Source: JACDEA01 sp963742585
Lineage (GTDB): Bacteria > Actinomycetota > Acidimicrobiia > Acidimicrobiales > JACDEA01
DNA: 64,000 nt
Assembly (NCBI GenBank): GCA_963742585.1
Contig: CAVUMI010000009.1
Span: forward strand, 1,922,001 to 1,986,000
Direction of reading: 5' to 3'
Below the pieces are notes generated by a model, which was not told the origin of the DNA, did not search any database, and saw only the letters and a list, made by a program, of their open reading frames with translations. Below, in pieces: positions 63,147-64,000 of the stretch. Each line of letters starts with the position of its first letter. Position 1 is the stretch's first letter. The translations under genes and the position numbers were made by a program.

Positions 63147-63983
63147 TCAGTCGTGAAGGTCAAGCTGCAGGTACTCGTACGCCGAAACTACCTCGGGTAC
63201 ACCTGCGTGCAGCGCCGTGCAACGGGCCATCTCGAGCAGCTTGTCGAGGTCGTCGTCGCTGTGCGCCGGGTCGTGATGGAACAGCGCCAGCCGCTTGGCC
63301 CCCGCTTCCTTGGCCACGAGAACGGCGTAGTCGATCGTGCAGTGGCCCCAGGTTTCCTTGATCGCGAACTCGGCCGGCGTGTACTGCGCGTCGTGGATAA
63401 GGAGATCGACGCCATCGGCCAGCTCGAGCACGCCGTCGGCGATCGACTTCAGGTCGTGGGGTCCTTGGTGGTCGCTGATGTAGGCGACGCTGTTGCCATC
63501 CCAGTCAACCCGGTAGCCGACCGTCGGCCCGTTGTGCGGAACCGGCCGCACCTTGACCTTGGCCCGGCCGATCTTGACGTCCTCGTCGGTAACGTCCTGG
63601 AAGGTGACGTCACCCTCTAACTCGCTGAAGTGCACCGGGAAGTACGGCCGGCACATGAGGCCGCCAACGACTTCGCCCAGGGGACCCTCTAGTTGGTGTG
63701 GTCCGTAGACGTCGAGCTGCGCGCCGGGAATGTGAATCGGGGGGAAGAAGGGCAAACCCTGGATGTGGTCCCAGTGGATGTGGGTGACCAGCGCGGTGCC
63801 GCGGAATGACCCGTCGGTGGGTTGCGTGGCGCCGAACTGCCGCAGGCCGGTCCCGAGGTCGAAGATGATCGGATCCTCGCCGGGAACTTCCAAAGCAACG
63901 CAGGCCGTATTACCGCCGTAACGGCGGTTGGCTTCTGAGGCGCACGGGCAGGAGCCCCGCACGCCATAGAACGTGACATTCAG
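63147..63983 (-). CDS. MBL-fold metallo-hydrolase (RNase Z/PhnP-like group), start uncertain
   Basis: About 278 residues. VRGSCPCASEANRRYGGNTA and CVALEVPGEDPIIFDLGTGL are the opening of the group; the HxHxDH motif is ALVTHIHWDHIQGLPFFPPI, and YISDHQGPHDLKSIADGVLE and IKETWGHCTIDYAVLVAKEA carry further ligands. From the last GTG (63962) seven residues matching homologues (LNVTFYG) would be lost, so the true start is at or just before 63983, where only CTG is seen; another one-base error is possible. The product may have cyclic-nucleotide or phosphate-ester substrates, unknown here. Confidence 0.85.
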   Translation of the reverse strand: MNVTFYGVRGSCPCASEANRRYGGNTACVALEVPGEDPIIFDLGTGLRQFGATQPTDGSFRGTALVTHIHWDHIQGLPFFPPIHIPGAQLDVYGPHQLEGPLGEVVGGLMCRPYFPVHFSELEGDVTFQDVTDEDVKIGRAKVKVRPVPHNGPTVGYRVDWDGNSVAYISDHQGPHDLKSIADGVLELADGVDLLIHDAQYTPAEFAIKETWGHCTIDYAVLVAKEAGAKRLALFHHDPAHSDDDLDKLLEMARCTALHAGVPEVVSAYEYLQLDLHD

Positions 63984-64000
63984 TGGAGGACCCCCACGAT

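Noticed and set aside
1..64000. CRISPR arrays, rRNA operons, insertion sequences with terminal repeats
   Set aside because: Looked for on both strands; no regular repeat-spacer pattern, no transposase and no rRNA was seen.

Overview
The window is high-GC DNA with tightly packed genes, many GTG/TTG starts and repeated ATGA/GTGA/TAGTG start-stop overlaps. The gene content (several luciferase-like F420/flavin oxidoreductases, a TIGR03086 mycothiol-type protein, homodimeric AceE-type pyruvate dehydrogenase, an MpaB-like oxygenase, a SUF system with a Rieske-type ferredoxin) points to an actinobacterium, probably an Acidimicrobiia-like environmental lineage. That placement is inference from gene families; no rRNA or tRNA gene is visible to test it.

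Layout. 0-4 kb: remnant of a Phd-type antitoxin, metallo-beta-lactamase hydrolase, AhpD-like protein, phosphotransferase, a second partial copy of the hyuB 3' end, a 49-aa membrane peptide, an 18-bp perfect hairpin and two small genes. 4.2-8.5 kb (minus): RNase HI-SLOG fusion, hyuA and hyuB, translationally coupled. 8.5-15.5 kb: aceE, DNA glycosylase-like protein, a broken ABC ATPase, thiE, a hydrolase, and an unusual leader-like element with a 16S-tail-complementary Shine-Dalgarno. 15.7-31.6 kb: a long run of catabolic and redox genes (three luciferase-like oxidoreductases, P450, nitronate monooxygenase, acyl-CoA dehydrogenase, enoyl-CoA hydratase, CoA transferase, VOC and MBL proteins) plus two small lipoproteins, one a cupredoxin. 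31.6-33.8 kb: a glycogen-debranching-type glycosidase. 33.8-51 kb: SUF iron-sulfur assembly in three separated units, sufC-sufS-sufU (plus), phzF-sufD-Rieske-sufC2 (minus) and an intein-containing sufB (minus), with transport, L,D-transpeptidase and phosphatase genes between. 51.2-53.4 kb: a three-gene restriction-modification-like island. 53.4-64 kb: paired ABC exporters, S9 peptidase, FtsH-like protease, DUF4395/thioredoxin pair, rmlC, flavin reductase and a metallo-hydrolase.

A striking property of the window is that at least fourteen otherwise intact genes, including essential ones (aceE, sufB, sufC2, Rieske, S9 peptidase), are broken by a single one-base insertion or deletion, usually in a short G/C run. 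I treat these as one gene each and suspect uncorrected sequencing error rather than mass pseudogenisation. Coordinates for such genes span both reading frames.

The best candidates for something undescribed are the methyltransferase/small protein/nuclease island, where the methyltransferase carries a catalytically dead copy of the nuclease domain encoded two genes downstream, and the leader element near 14.9 kb, where an extended Shine-Dalgarno can pair with a 16S-tail mimic inside its own short reading frame.
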